Shown here: in pieces, positions 7,314 to 13,100 of the stretch
Numbering within the stretch: position 1 is the stretch's first letter
Layout: each line of letters begins with the position of its first letter
NCBI GenBank assembly: GCA_031266095.1
Contig: JAISBR010000070.1
Coordinates: 1-14,155, forward strand
Source: Treponema sp.
Lineage (GTDB): Bacteria; Spirochaetota; Spirochaetia; Treponematales; Breznakiellaceae
Direction: 5' to 3'
Length of the DNA stretch: 14,155 bases
Made by a program: the position numbers and the translations under genes
Notes under the pieces: model-generated
Databases searched by the model: none
Seen by the model: the letters and a program-made list of their open reading frames with translations, nothing else
Told to the model about the DNA's origin: nothing

Positions 7314-7877
7314 TCATTCACTCACTACTGTTGGTCTTTCAGACTTGGCAAGCTGCTGGTCCATCATATCCAGCGCCTGTTTGGCCTTGAACTGGGCAAA
7401 GGCCGCTTCCTCATTCCCCAATATGCTGGCTACCGCGGATTTGGCATCGGACTTCTTGAACTCTACCAGATACCACCAGGTGCCGTCCGGACCCTGCCAG
7501 CGCTTGATCGGCCGCGCGCCTGAAAGGTTCACATTGGTGAGCTGCCGGCTGACATCTTCCTGCAGGGAAGCGTTAGCCTGGGAGCCTGCGTTACCGGCGT
7601 CAAGGTTGTAATCGGTGAACATGGCCTGTACCTTGTTGTCAAGCTGGCGTGCGATAGACACCCTGGCGCGGGCTTCCGCCGTGGTCATGGACATGGAGGG
7701 AGAGGTCTGCCTGGCGGAACCGATACCCCAAATAACATCCTCAGGCGGGAAATCATTGAGCCAATCGGGGGTAGTAACCGGACCGGCGGCTGTGGTAGGC
7801 GCCGGAGAGGAGCCGCAGGCGGCCATTACCATGACGGCAAGCAGGCAGGCTAAGACAATAAAATTCATTTTTTTCAT
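7314..7877 (-). CDS. LPP20-family lipoprotein, short form; first gene of the operon
   Basis: 187-residue predicted lipoprotein. The signal peptide runs to the lipobox VMAAC with Cys21. The LPP20 domain begins PDWLNDFPPEDVIWGIGSA (38-56), followed by an alanine/arginine-rich helix TTAEARARVSIARQL (65-79) and a strand pair ending GTWWYLVEF (132-140). The tail is a charged helix (about 150-180). AAGGAG lies 6 bases before the ATG. This is the promoter-proximal gene of a five-gene minus-strand operon. Its leader of about 120 bases contains a long hairpin. Confidence 0.88.
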   Translation of the reverse strand: MKKMNFIVLACLLAVMVMAACGSSPAPTTAAGPVTTPDWLNDFPPEDVIWGIGSARQTSPSMSMTTAEARARVSIARQLDNKVQAMFTDYNLDAGNAGSQANASLQEDVSRQLTNVNLSGARPIKRWQGPDGTWWYLVEFKKSDAKSAVASILGNEEAAFAQFKAKQALDMMDQQLAKSERPTVVSE

Positions 7878-7936
7878 AAATTACTCCTTCATTTTGTTCC
7901 TCATTGAAAGAACATTTAAATTTAACAGACAAACCG

Positions 7937-7976
7937 GTTCCAAAACCCGGTCACACAGACCGCTTGCTTTTGGAAC
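7937..7976 (-). promoter_or_regulatory. Strong hairpin in the 5' leader of the lipoprotein operon
   Basis: Perfect 9-bp arms GTTCCAAAA (7937-7945) and TTTTGGAAC (7968-7976) enclose a second perfect 5-bp hairpin CGGTC (7948-7952)/GACCG (7958-7962). It lies between the predicted transcription start (about 7997) and the first start codon (7877). There is no T tract, so it is not a simple attenuator. It may be an mRNA stabiliser or a protein-binding site. Confidence 0.65.
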
Positions 7977-8003
7977 TGCCGCAAACAATAACAAGCAATA
8001 ATC

Positions 8004-8032
8004 AGTATAGCTTACATGGTTTTGTTTTGCAA
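8004..8032 (-). promoter_or_regulatory. Sigma-70-type promoter of the lipoprotein/AAA operon
   Basis: On the minus strand TTGCAA (8027-8032) and TATACT (8004-8009) are separated by exactly 17 bases, with 4 of 6 and 5 of 6 consensus matches. The predicted start is near 7997, about 120 bases before the first gene. It separates this operon from the ymdB-like gene that ends at 8087. Confidence 0.7.
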
Positions 8033-8053
8033 GGCTTCATTTTTTGATTGGAA

Positions 8054-8075
8054 GGCGAGGTCCATATATATCGCC
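8054..8075 (-). terminator. Weak terminator-like hairpin after the YmdB-like gene
   Basis: GGCGA/TCGCC (8071-8075 with 8054-8058), extendable by two G-U pairs in minus-strand RNA, begins 11 bases after the stop codon. It lacks a run of U directly after the stem, so intrinsic termination is doubtful and read-through into the lipoprotein operon is possible. Confidence 0.35.
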
Positions 8076-8086
8076 CCATACTCAGG

Positions 8087-8926
8087 TTATATTTTAAGCA
8101 GTTGTTGGTTAGTGTCGGACAGCGACTGATCGCCCGCATTTGCCGCCGGGACTTCGACACGGACGCGCTCAATGGAAAGGGCTTTGCCGTCCGGGCCTAT
8201 GTCAAGGTATACACCCTGCAATTCCGGCACTTCCCAGGAGTCCTTGGTCCAATCGGGAATACCGGAGATGTATTCCTGTATTCGGGAAGCGGCGTCGCAG
8301 CCGCCCACTGATTCCCGGCTGCCTGAACGGCCCGCGTCACTGATAACCGCGGTTCCCCTCTTGAGGACAGTTTCATCAGCGGTCCGGACCCTGGTGTGGG
8401 AACCGATAACCGCGGAACAGTGACCGTCGGCGGCAAAAAACAGGGTCTTTTTTTCGGCACTTGCCTGGGCATGAAAATCGACGATAATATAGGGAGTTTC
8501 CTGGTGAAGCCGTTCCAGCAGGGCCGGAAGCATGGAAAAAGGGCTGTTACTATGGAGCCTGCCGAAGCCGCTCTGACCCAGCAGTACCGTTACGGCGATT
8601 TTCGCGCTTCCCGCTTTGTAGATCCGGGAACCGAAACCCGGCGCTTCGGGGTTGAGATTTTCGGGGCGCAGTACGTATGGCAGTTTTTCAATGTTTTCGG
8701 TGAGATCTTTTTTATAAAAACAACATTCCCCCATGGTGAGCACATTAGCGCCCAGCTTGTGCAGATAGGCCGCGTGGTTGCGGCCCAGGCCGTTTCCGCC
8801 GGTAGCGCCATCGGCGCAGACGATAAGAAAATCCCAGGGATAACGGAGCTTAAGCCCGGGAAGGGCTTTTTTAAAAGCGTATACCCCGGCCTTGCCGACC
8901 AGTTCGGCCACATAGAGCACTTTCAT
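8087..8926 (-). CDS. YmdB-family metallophosphoesterase-like protein with degenerate metal site
   Basis: 279 residues, close to the usual 260-280 of the YmdB/TIGR00282 family (2',3'-cyclic nucleotide phosphodiesterase in Bacillus). Family landmarks align along the whole length: VAELVGKAG (6-14), GATGGNGL (40-47), GANVLTMGE (59-67), VDFHAQASAEK (149-159), GSHTRVRTADE (175-185) and GTAVISDAGRSG (191-202). Several expected metal ligands are changed, however: D8 to E, E39 to D, N40 to G, N67 to E, the adjacent catalytic H68 to C, and H179 to R; H152 and H177 remain. The active-site mapping is by hand. The start lies 14 bases after the TPR stop with no clear ribosome binding site, implying coupling. 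It may be an inactive relative, or use a different metal or substrate. Confidence 0.82.
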   Translation of the reverse strand: MKVLYVAELVGKAGVYAFKKALPGLKLRYPWDFLIVCADGATGGNGLGRNHAAYLHKLGANVLTMGECCFYKKDLTENIEKLPYVLRPENLNPEAPGFGSRIYKAGSAKIAVTVLLGQSGFGRLHSNSPFSMLPALLERLHQETPYIIVDFHAQASAEKKTLFFAADGHCSAVIGSHTRVRTADETVLKRGTAVISDAGRSGSRESVGGCDAASRIQEYISGIPDWTKDSWEVPELQGVYLDIGPDGKALSIERVRVEVPAANAGDQSLSDTNQQLLKI

Positions 8927-8940
8927 TGGCTGTGCTTATT

Positions 8941-9528
8941 TCAGGGTTCCGCAGGGAACCGCAGTCCCTCGTCACCAGGCAGGTTAATTCCGGGACGGCC
9001 TGCCGGCCCCCGTTTGCCGGGAAGGCCGGAAAGGGCCCGTTCAAATTCAGCGGCGGCCCGGTAATCTTCAAGTTCCCGGCAGGAGTCCCGCAGGTTGAGA
9101 AGAGCATCGTAGTACAGCGGCGCTAAACTCACCGCCTCCTCAAAACAATGGCGGGCTTCCTCAAAACTCCCCTCGGTAAAGTACAGAACCCCCAGATTAT
9201 TCCAAATTTTGGGGTCATTTTCCTCCCGCGTCAGGGCGGAATGGTAACATTCCTCAGCCATATCAAACTGTTCCAACTCGTAGTAAATAAGGCCCATAGA
9301 AACCCAGGCTTCAGCGAGATTGTCTTCAATAACCACCGCCCGGTGAAAGCTGCCCATAGCATCCTCATAGTCGCCGGTACGCTGCAAGGCTATCCCCAGG
9401 TTAAGCCAGAGCAGGGGATTTTCAGGTTCCATAATCAACGCCTTGCGGAACAGGGAAATCGCCTCATTGGGCCGATTTGCCTCGGTCAAGGCAATGCCTG
9501 AATCATTCAAAAAAGCCGCGGTTTCCAT
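8941..9528 (-). CDS. Tetratricopeptide repeat protein
   Basis: 195 residues made almost entirely of TPR units, at about 4-37, 38-71, 72-105, 106-139 and a partial fifth from 140. Each shows the pattern W/Y-x2-L-G at helix A and A-x3-F/Y at helix B, for example LWLNLGIAL with AMGSFHRAV, and IWNNLGVLY with ARHCFEEAV. There is no signal peptide, so it is probably a cytoplasmic scaffold. GGGAGG lies just before the ATG. It is the first gene of a two-gene unit with the YmdB-like gene. TPR proteins bind partner peptides; the partner is not predictable here. Confidence 0.88.
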   Translation of the reverse strand: METAAFLNDSGIALTEANRPNEAISLFRKALIMEPENPLLWLNLGIALQRTGDYEDAMGSFHRAVVIEDNLAEAWVSMGLIYYELEQFDMAEECYHSALTREENDPKIWNNLGVLYFTEGSFEEARHCFEEAVSLAPLYYDALLNLRDSCRELEDYRAAAEFERALSGLPGKRGPAGRPGINLPGDEGLRFPAEP

Positions 9529-9550
9529 TTACCCTCCCTTTACAATCCAG

Positions 9551-9705
9551 CAGTTTGCTGCGCTTTGTGCGTAAAACCTCAAAAAATCACCGGTCAGGCG
9601 ATTTTTACCCTGCAAACTCCGTCGAACCGAAGGTTCGCAGGAGCCCGTTAACCGGGGTCTTTGCGGCACCAATGATGCAAAAACCCGCAAGTATAACAGG
9701 CGCCT
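9551..9705. repeat. Dispersed structured repeat, copy A
   Basis: About 155 non-coding bases matching 12961-13100 (copy B), with roughly four of five bases identical in the first 70. It contains hairpin 1 with outer arms AGTTTGC (9552-9558)/GCAAACT (9612-9618) and inner arms 9582-9591/9597-9606 (one mismatch). Copy A also has a small extra hairpin, CGAACC-GAA-GGTTCG (9623-9637), absent from copy B. Hairpin 2 has near-complementary ends at 9638-9645 and 9698-9705. It lies in the predicted 5' leader of the TPR gene, in reverse orientation to that gene. Confidence 0.8.
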
Positions 9706-9740
9706 GGTTATAGTATAACCCATGCCACCTTTTTTTTCAC
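9706..9740 (-). promoter_or_regulatory. Promoter of the TPR/YmdB unit with overlapping palindrome
   Basis: On the minus strand GTGAAA (9735-9740) and TATACT (9712-9717) are 17 bases apart. The -10 lies inside a perfect 15-base palindrome GGTTATAGTATAACC (9706-9720), which could be a repressor operator. The predicted leader of about 175 bases would contain repeat copy A. Confidence 0.5.
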
Positions 9741-9773
9741 TCTGTAGAAATACTATATTATTAATTGAGTTTA

Positions 9774-9782
9774 TGATATACT
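9774..9782 (+). promoter_or_regulatory. Extended -10 promoter of the cyclase-like gene
   Basis: TGATATACT fits the extended -10 pattern TGN-TATAAT with one difference. No good -35 is seen 17 bases upstream, as is usual for extended -10 promoters. The predicted start is near 9789, leaving a leader of about 78 bases. It is divergent from the TPR promoter about 60 bases away. Confidence 0.45.
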
Positions 9783-9805
9783 GTTGAGCTGGATGTTTGT
9801 ACCAG

Positions 9806-9828
9806 TTCCAAATGCGGCTGCTTTGGAA
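9806..9828 (+). promoter_or_regulatory. Hairpin in the leader of the cyclase-like gene
   Basis: Perfect inverted repeat TTCCAAA (9806-9812)/TTTGGAA (9822-9828) with a 9-base loop, followed after GCGGC by an AT-rich stretch. The arms match those of the leader hairpin at 7937-7976. A tiny reading frame (ATG at 9850, MERSRL, stop TGA at 9868-9870) follows and its stop overlaps the GTG start at 9867. Confidence 0.45.
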
Positions 9829-9866
9829 GCGGCTTATTTTTATAATTTTATGGAAAGAAGCAGGTT

Positions 9867-11372
9867 GTGAAAGATTTAACAGAATACACCGAAAGTATAT
9901 CTGAATTTGAGTTATTCTCCTTTTTCTATGACCGGATCATAAGCAGTGAAATAACTGTTTTTTCGAATCTCAAGGAATTGGCCGCGCCGGTTCTAAAGGA
10001 TAAGCGGACTCACCCGGTCATTATGCGGGCCTTTGAGCTTTTGAAGCGTCTCTACTGGGGCTTTTTCGCCACGATAACCATAACGACCCACAAAAAGCTC
10101 TGGAGAGAACTGGTTATCCCGGACAAGGATTTTCCCGAGGCCGGGGATCTCAAGAAAACCCTGCAAATTTCAGATCTCTATGTGGCCATGCTGGATATCC
10201 ACGGTTATACCAAATTCTGCATGGAATCCCGGAAAAATCTTTCCATGATGCACAGCCTGGACTGGGCCATTGAAAACGAGATACGCCGTATTTGTACCCT
10301 CTGCGGGGCGATAAGCCAGCGGGAACGGGGGGATGAAATGGTAGTGGTCGCCGCCGGCGCAACCGACGCCTTGACCGCCACCCTGTGCATCATCGACTAT
10401 TTCAGCAGAACCGACGTCGTGCAGGCCCCTAATATTTCCACCAAACGTACCGGGGGCGCCGAGGCGCTGCCGATCTTCAAGATCTCAGCGGGGATCACCG
10501 GGGGAAATACCCGGAGCCCCCTCATTATCACCGAAAAAGGGAACCTCTCAGGTTTTCTCCTCAATTCCGGCGCCAGGCTGCAAACCAGGGCAAATGAACT
10601 TTCGCCCAAAGAATCGAGGATCATGATCTCCAGGCAGGTGATGATGAATTATGAGAAAGAAAACGCCCAAACCAGGAGCGGTATCGCTAAGAATAACGCG
10701 GTGTATTTTTTTGATACCGGACATATTGAATTCAAGGGTGTCGTTATTCCCACCTGTGAGGTGGTCTTTAACAAAGAAGAACGGTACAAAGAAGAATTCA
10801 GCGAAGAAATGAGCCGCCTTTTCGCTTCCATTCGGGAAAATCTCTGGGAACAGCGGATATTTCTGGACCTTATGGACCTTCTGTCCAAGATTGCCCAGTC
10901 AATGCCGAGTTTTTCCGTAATTCCGCCCGAACCGATAAACGGCATGCAGAGTATCACCAACGCGTCATTCCAACAGCTCTGCCGGATAGCGTCCAAAGCC
11001 TATATGCAGGATGATGATTATCCCCTGGCGATAGCCTGCCTCCATCATTTTATTACCATAATTGAATTGATTCCCCTCTTTGATCGGCTGGTCCTTGACT
11101 ACCTTAAAGGGATAGCGGACAAGTATACCCTGCTGCTTAATTCCTACCAGTCTCACATTGACAAGGAAATTGACGAAAAAGCCGCTCAGATTTTCCACGG
11201 CAATTACTACAAGACCTGGATCGCGGCAAAAAACGGCGCGGCGATTTATGAAAAGCTCCGGGCAATTGGCCGCAAGAGCAACGATATCGCCCAAAAGAAG
11301 AATCTATGGTATTTCCTGATCAAGCAGCGTCAGGACGAGCTGGTATTTACCCTCTACTCCGGGAAAAAGTAG
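9867..11372 (+). CDS. Class III nucleotidyl cyclase-domain protein with C-terminal helical region
   Basis: 501 residues with no signal peptide or clear membrane segment. A cyclase homology domain spans about 100-305. It shows metal aspartate 1 in VAMLDIHGYTKF (106-117, D110), metal aspartate 2 in RERGDEMVVVA (152-162, D156), a FKISAGITGG strand (204-213) and the transition-state residues in LLNSGARLQ (231-239, N233 and R237). The base-specifying positions look atypical: by hand alignment with Rv1625c its Lys296 is R152 and its Asp365 is N226. Residues 1-95 and 310-501 are unrecognised; the C-terminal part is mostly helical with a TPR-like DDYPLAIACLHHFI stretch. The start is a GTG with AGG only two bases upstream and a weaker GGAAAG further back. 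It may make cAMP or cGMP, or be a catalytically altered regulator. Confidence 0.75.
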   Translation: MKDLTEYTESISEFELFSFFYDRIISSEITVFSNLKELAAPVLKDKRTHPVIMRAFELLKRLYWGFFATITITTHKKLWRELVIPDKDFPEAGDLKKTLQISDLYVAMLDIHGYTKFCMESRKNLSMMHSLDWAIENEIRRICTLCGAISQRERGDEMVVVAAGATDALTATLCIIDYFSRTDVVQAPNISTKRTGGAEALPIFKISAGITGGNTRSPLIITEKGNLSGFLLNSGARLQTRANELSPKESRIMISRQVMMNYEKENAQTRSGIAKNNAVYFFDTGHIEFKGVVIPTCEVVFNKEERYKEEFSEEMSRLFASIRENLWEQRIFLDLMDLLSKIAQSMPSFSVIPPEPINGMQSITNASFQQLCRIASKAYMQDDDYPLAIACLHHFITIIELIPLFDRLVLDYLKGIADKYTLLLNSYQSHIDKEIDEKAAQIFHGNYYKTWIAAKNGAAIYEKLRAIGRKSNDIAQKKNLWYFLIKQRQDELVFTLYSGKK

Positions 11373-11642
11373 CTGTGTAATTATTGGTCAACAGAGAGAA
11401 AATTTTTCCTGATAGGTACGCCCGGTCTATGCGGATCGGAAAAACCCCGACAGAAACACCGGCAACGGTTTAAGAATTCACGGACTTTTGGGGGCCCGCT
11501 TTGCTGCTTAATTTTGTTAAGCTGCCTTATCCGTCTAATCCAGAGATTTTTTGAAACACGGATTTACCTGGCACGGAATTTGCTAATATATAACCGGGGT
11601 CGTTGACCTTCATGCAGACTGAGAGAATTCGGAGGTTTCATT
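11373..11642 (+). other. Intergenic region upstream of the small exported protein
   Basis: 270 bases without a gene. It carries a sigma-54 promoter at 11569-11584 and a perfect inverted repeat GCTTAA/TTAAGC (11506-11511 and 11517-11522) centred about 81 bases before the predicted start, in the range used by RpoN activators. No terminator with a T tract was found after the cyclase-like gene. Confidence 0.6.
11569..11584 (+). promoter_or_regulatory. Full-consensus sigma-54 (RpoN) promoter
   Basis: TGGCACGGAATTTGCT matches TGGCAC-N5-TTGCW at every fixed position, with 12 bases between the -24 GG and -12 GC. The predicted start is near 11595, 48 bases before the ATG at 11643 and before the GGAGG at 11631. 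Both position and orientation fit expression of the small exported protein. Confidence 0.82.
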
Positions 11643-12059
11643 ATGAAACGGTTTATGGTATGTGTTTTGCTGGCGTTCAGCGTTGTGGCCTTGTCTTCGG
11701 CCCAGGGAAGGGATCGACGGGACGGGAGAAATTTTCCAAGACCGCAGCAGCTTCCCACCGAGCAGGTAACGGTTACGGGGAATCTTACCATTGTCCAGGG
11801 CTCCCCGGCGGTTAAAAACGGAGACCTTAGCTACCTGGTTCCGGGACTGCTGCGCTATGCGGGCTTTATCGACAGCCTTAAGGACGGGGCCCCGGTAACG
11901 CTTGAAGGCGCCGCTATAACCCATCCCCGGGACGCTGCAATCAAAGTGCTCAGGGTAAGCAAGCTCACCGTAGGCGGTAAGGACTATGATTTGGCCCGGC
12001 CGGCCGTTCCCGCCACCCAGCCGATGATGCCGCGGCCACGCCACGGCTGGGGCTGGTAA
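11643..12059 (+). CDS. Small exported protein of unknown function
   Basis: 138 residues. The N-terminus is a classic signal peptide (MKRFMVCVLLAFSVVALSSA, cleavage likely near residue 20 or 21, no lipobox cysteine). A basic, Pro/Arg-rich stretch (GRDRRDGRNFPRPQ) follows, then a compact domain (about 40-118) with beta-type segments QVTVTGNLTIV, GAPVTLEGAAI and KVLRVSKLTVGGKDYDL, and a Pro/Arg tail ending PRHGWGW. I do not recognise the family. GGAGG lies 7 bases before the ATG. It is the only gene predicted to be served by the sigma-54 promoter at 11569, and deoR follows 118 bases later. It is likely periplasmic or extracellular. The tail with Arg, His and Trp might interact with a surface, but that is speculation. 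Confidence 0.85.
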   Translation: MKRFMVCVLLAFSVVALSSAQGRDRRDGRNFPRPQQLPTEQVTVTGNLTIVQGSPAVKNGDLSYLVPGLLRYAGFIDSLKDGAPVTLEGAAITHPRDAAIKVLRVSKLTVGGKDYDLARPAVPATQPMMPRPRHGWGW

Positions 12060-12072
12060 GCGGACTGCCGGC

Positions 12073-12108
12073 GCAGACGTGCTGCTATGGGCAGACGTGC
12101 TGCCATAG
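12073..12108. repeat. Tandem 18-base direct repeat upstream of deoR
   Basis: Two adjacent copies, GCAGACGTGCTGCTATGG (12073-12090) and GCAGACGTGCTGCCATAG (12091-12108), differ at two positions. Across their junction is an inverted repeat, CTATGG...CAG with CTG...CCATAG (12085-12108). It is a plausible operator for the DeoR-family protein encoded just downstream. No T tract follows, so it is unlikely to be a terminator. Confidence 0.6.
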
Positions 12109-12148
12109 TTAGATTTAACGCGGCGCAATTCGACATCTTGTAAGGATA

Positions 12149-12203
12149 TGCCGTTCCGACTAGAATGAGGCCGGACTATGACAGAGAAACAGTCGGAACG
12201 GCA
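12149..12203 (+). promoter_or_regulatory. 13-bp perfect inverted repeat enclosing the deoR start codon
   Basis: TGCCGTTCCGACT (12149-12161) is the exact reverse complement of AGTCGGAACGGCA (12191-12203). The 29-base loop contains the ribosome binding site GAGG (12167-12170) and the ATG (12178). The 3' arm lies in coding sequence (residues Gln-Ser-Glu-Arg-Gln). The arms are 42 bases apart centre to centre, four helical turns, so it may be either an RNA hairpin or a pair of DNA half-sites for autoregulation. Confidence 0.7.
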
Positions 12204-12960
12204 AAGAAAAATACTGGAAATTATTGCCGGGGAAAGCGGCATAGAGGTGGCAAGCCTCGCGGACATGACGGGGGTTTCAAAAGTCACCCTGCGGAAAGAC
12301 CTGGACAAGCTGGAAGAAAAGGGGATTATCAGGCATGAAAAAGGCCGGGTATTCCCCGGTTCAAGCGACGACATTAACAACCGCCTGACCTACCATTACG
12401 ATACCAAGCGTAAGATCGCCCGGCGGGCCTGTACCCTGGTTCAGGACGGCGAAGCGGTGATGATTGAATCCGGTTCCTGCTGCGCGATTTTAGCCGAGGA
12501 ATTAACGGTAAACAGGCTGGATGTACGGATCATCACCAATTCCGCCTTTATCGCCGCGTATATTAGGCGGCTGCCCCGGGCGAAGATCGTGCTCCTTGGC
12601 GGGGACTACCAGAACAACGCGCAGGTGATGGTCGGCCCCATAACCCGGCTCTGTGTCAGGAGTTTTACGGTGGATAAACTGTTCATCGGGACCGACGGCT
12701 TTTCGGAAAACGCGGGTTTCACCGGGAAAGATCATATGCGCTCTGAAACGGTCCAGGATATGTCCAGGCAGGCAGGCCAGGTGATCATTCTTACCGAATC
12801 CGAGAAATTTTCCAAACAGGGCCTGTCACCGCTCCTGCCATTCAGCGGCATAAGTTCGGTTATCACCGATAACGCGATTCCCCCGGAGAAAGAACAGTTC
12901 CTCCTTGAACGCGGGATACGGGTTTATAAGGTGGATGAGACCATTACACCACTCGCCTAG
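12178..12960 (+). CDS. DeoR/GlpR-family transcriptional regulator
   Basis: 260 residues, the standard length for the family. The N-terminal winged helix shows RQRKILEIIAGESGIEVASLADMTG then VSKVTLRKDLDKLEEKGIIRHEKG (8-56), the DeoR signature. The C-terminal sugar-phosphate-binding domain has IESGSCCAILAEEL (95-108), a TNSAFIA segment (about 120), VLLGGDY (near 140), KLFIGTDGF (near 165) and a FSKQGLSPL segment near 212. GAGG lies 7 bases before the ATG. Family members are usually repressors released by a phosphorylated sugar or sugar acid. The convergent mannonate dehydratase makes hexuronate metabolism a reasonable guess for its regulon, but proximity is the only evidence. The stop codon TAG adjoins a structured repeat that could also serve as terminator. 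Confidence 0.9.
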   Translation: MTEKQSERQRKILEIIAGESGIEVASLADMTGVSKVTLRKDLDKLEEKGIIRHEKGRVFPGSSDDINNRLTYHYDTKRKIARRACTLVQDGEAVMIESGSCCAILAEELTVNRLDVRIITNSAFIAAYIRRLPRAKIVLLGGDYQNNAQVMVGPITRLCVRSFTVDKLFIGTDGFSENAGFTGKDHMRSETVQDMSRQAGQVIILTESEKFSKQGLSPLLPFSGISSVITDNAIPPEKEQFLLERGIRVYKVDETITPLA

Positions 12961-13100
12961 CAGTTTGTTGCGCTTCACGCTTAAAACCTCAAAAATCGCC
13001 TGACAGGCGATTTTTACCTTACAAACTGCCAAAGGAGCCCGTTTATCGTGGTTTTTGCGGCACAAAGTGCCTCAAAAACCCACAAGCGCAACAGGCTCCT
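12961..13100. repeat. Dispersed structured repeat, copy B
   Basis: About 140 non-coding bases matching copy A (9551-9705) in the same orientation. Hairpin 1 has outer arms CAGTTTGT (12961-12968)/ACAAACTG (13021-13028) around a perfect 12-bp stem (12991-13002, 13004-13015). Hairpin 2 has outer arms AGGAGCC (13033-13039)/GGCTCCT (13094-13100) around a long inner stem (13048-13063 with 13067-13083, loop AAA). A 9-bp inverted repeat GTTGCGCTT (12967-12975)/AAGCGCAAC (13084-13092) joins both halves. CCTAG occurs directly at both ends (12956-12960, 13098-13102), a possible target-site duplication. It fills the gap between the convergent deoR and uxuA genes. Confidence 0.82.
12991..13015. terminator. 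Bidirectional terminator between deoR and uxuA (inside repeat copy B)
   Basis: Perfect 12-bp stem AAAAATCGCCTG/CAGGCGATTTTT around one base, with five T residues at the 3' side on either strand. It lies 30 bases after the deoR stop and about 125 bases after the uxuA stop on the opposite strand, so it could end both transcripts. Confidence 0.6.

Noticed and set aside
8396..9064. Plus-strand open frame of 222 codons opposite the YmdB-like and TPR genes
   Set aside because: It spans two convincing minus-strand genes and their junction, and shows no protein-like motif.
9538..9720. CRISPR-like array or tRNA in the repeat region
   Set aside because: There are no regularly spaced identical repeats and no cloverleaf; the structure is two hairpins shared with 12961-13100.
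11415..11475. Terminator for the cyclase-like gene (TCGG/CCGA and CCGGT/ACCGG inverted repeats)
   Set aside because: The stems are only 4-5 bp and no T tract follows on the plus strand.
11610..12380. Minus-strand open frame of 256 codons across the exported protein and deoR
   Set aside because: Both plus-strand genes have signal peptide or domain signatures, ribosome binding sites and proper starts; the antisense frame has none.
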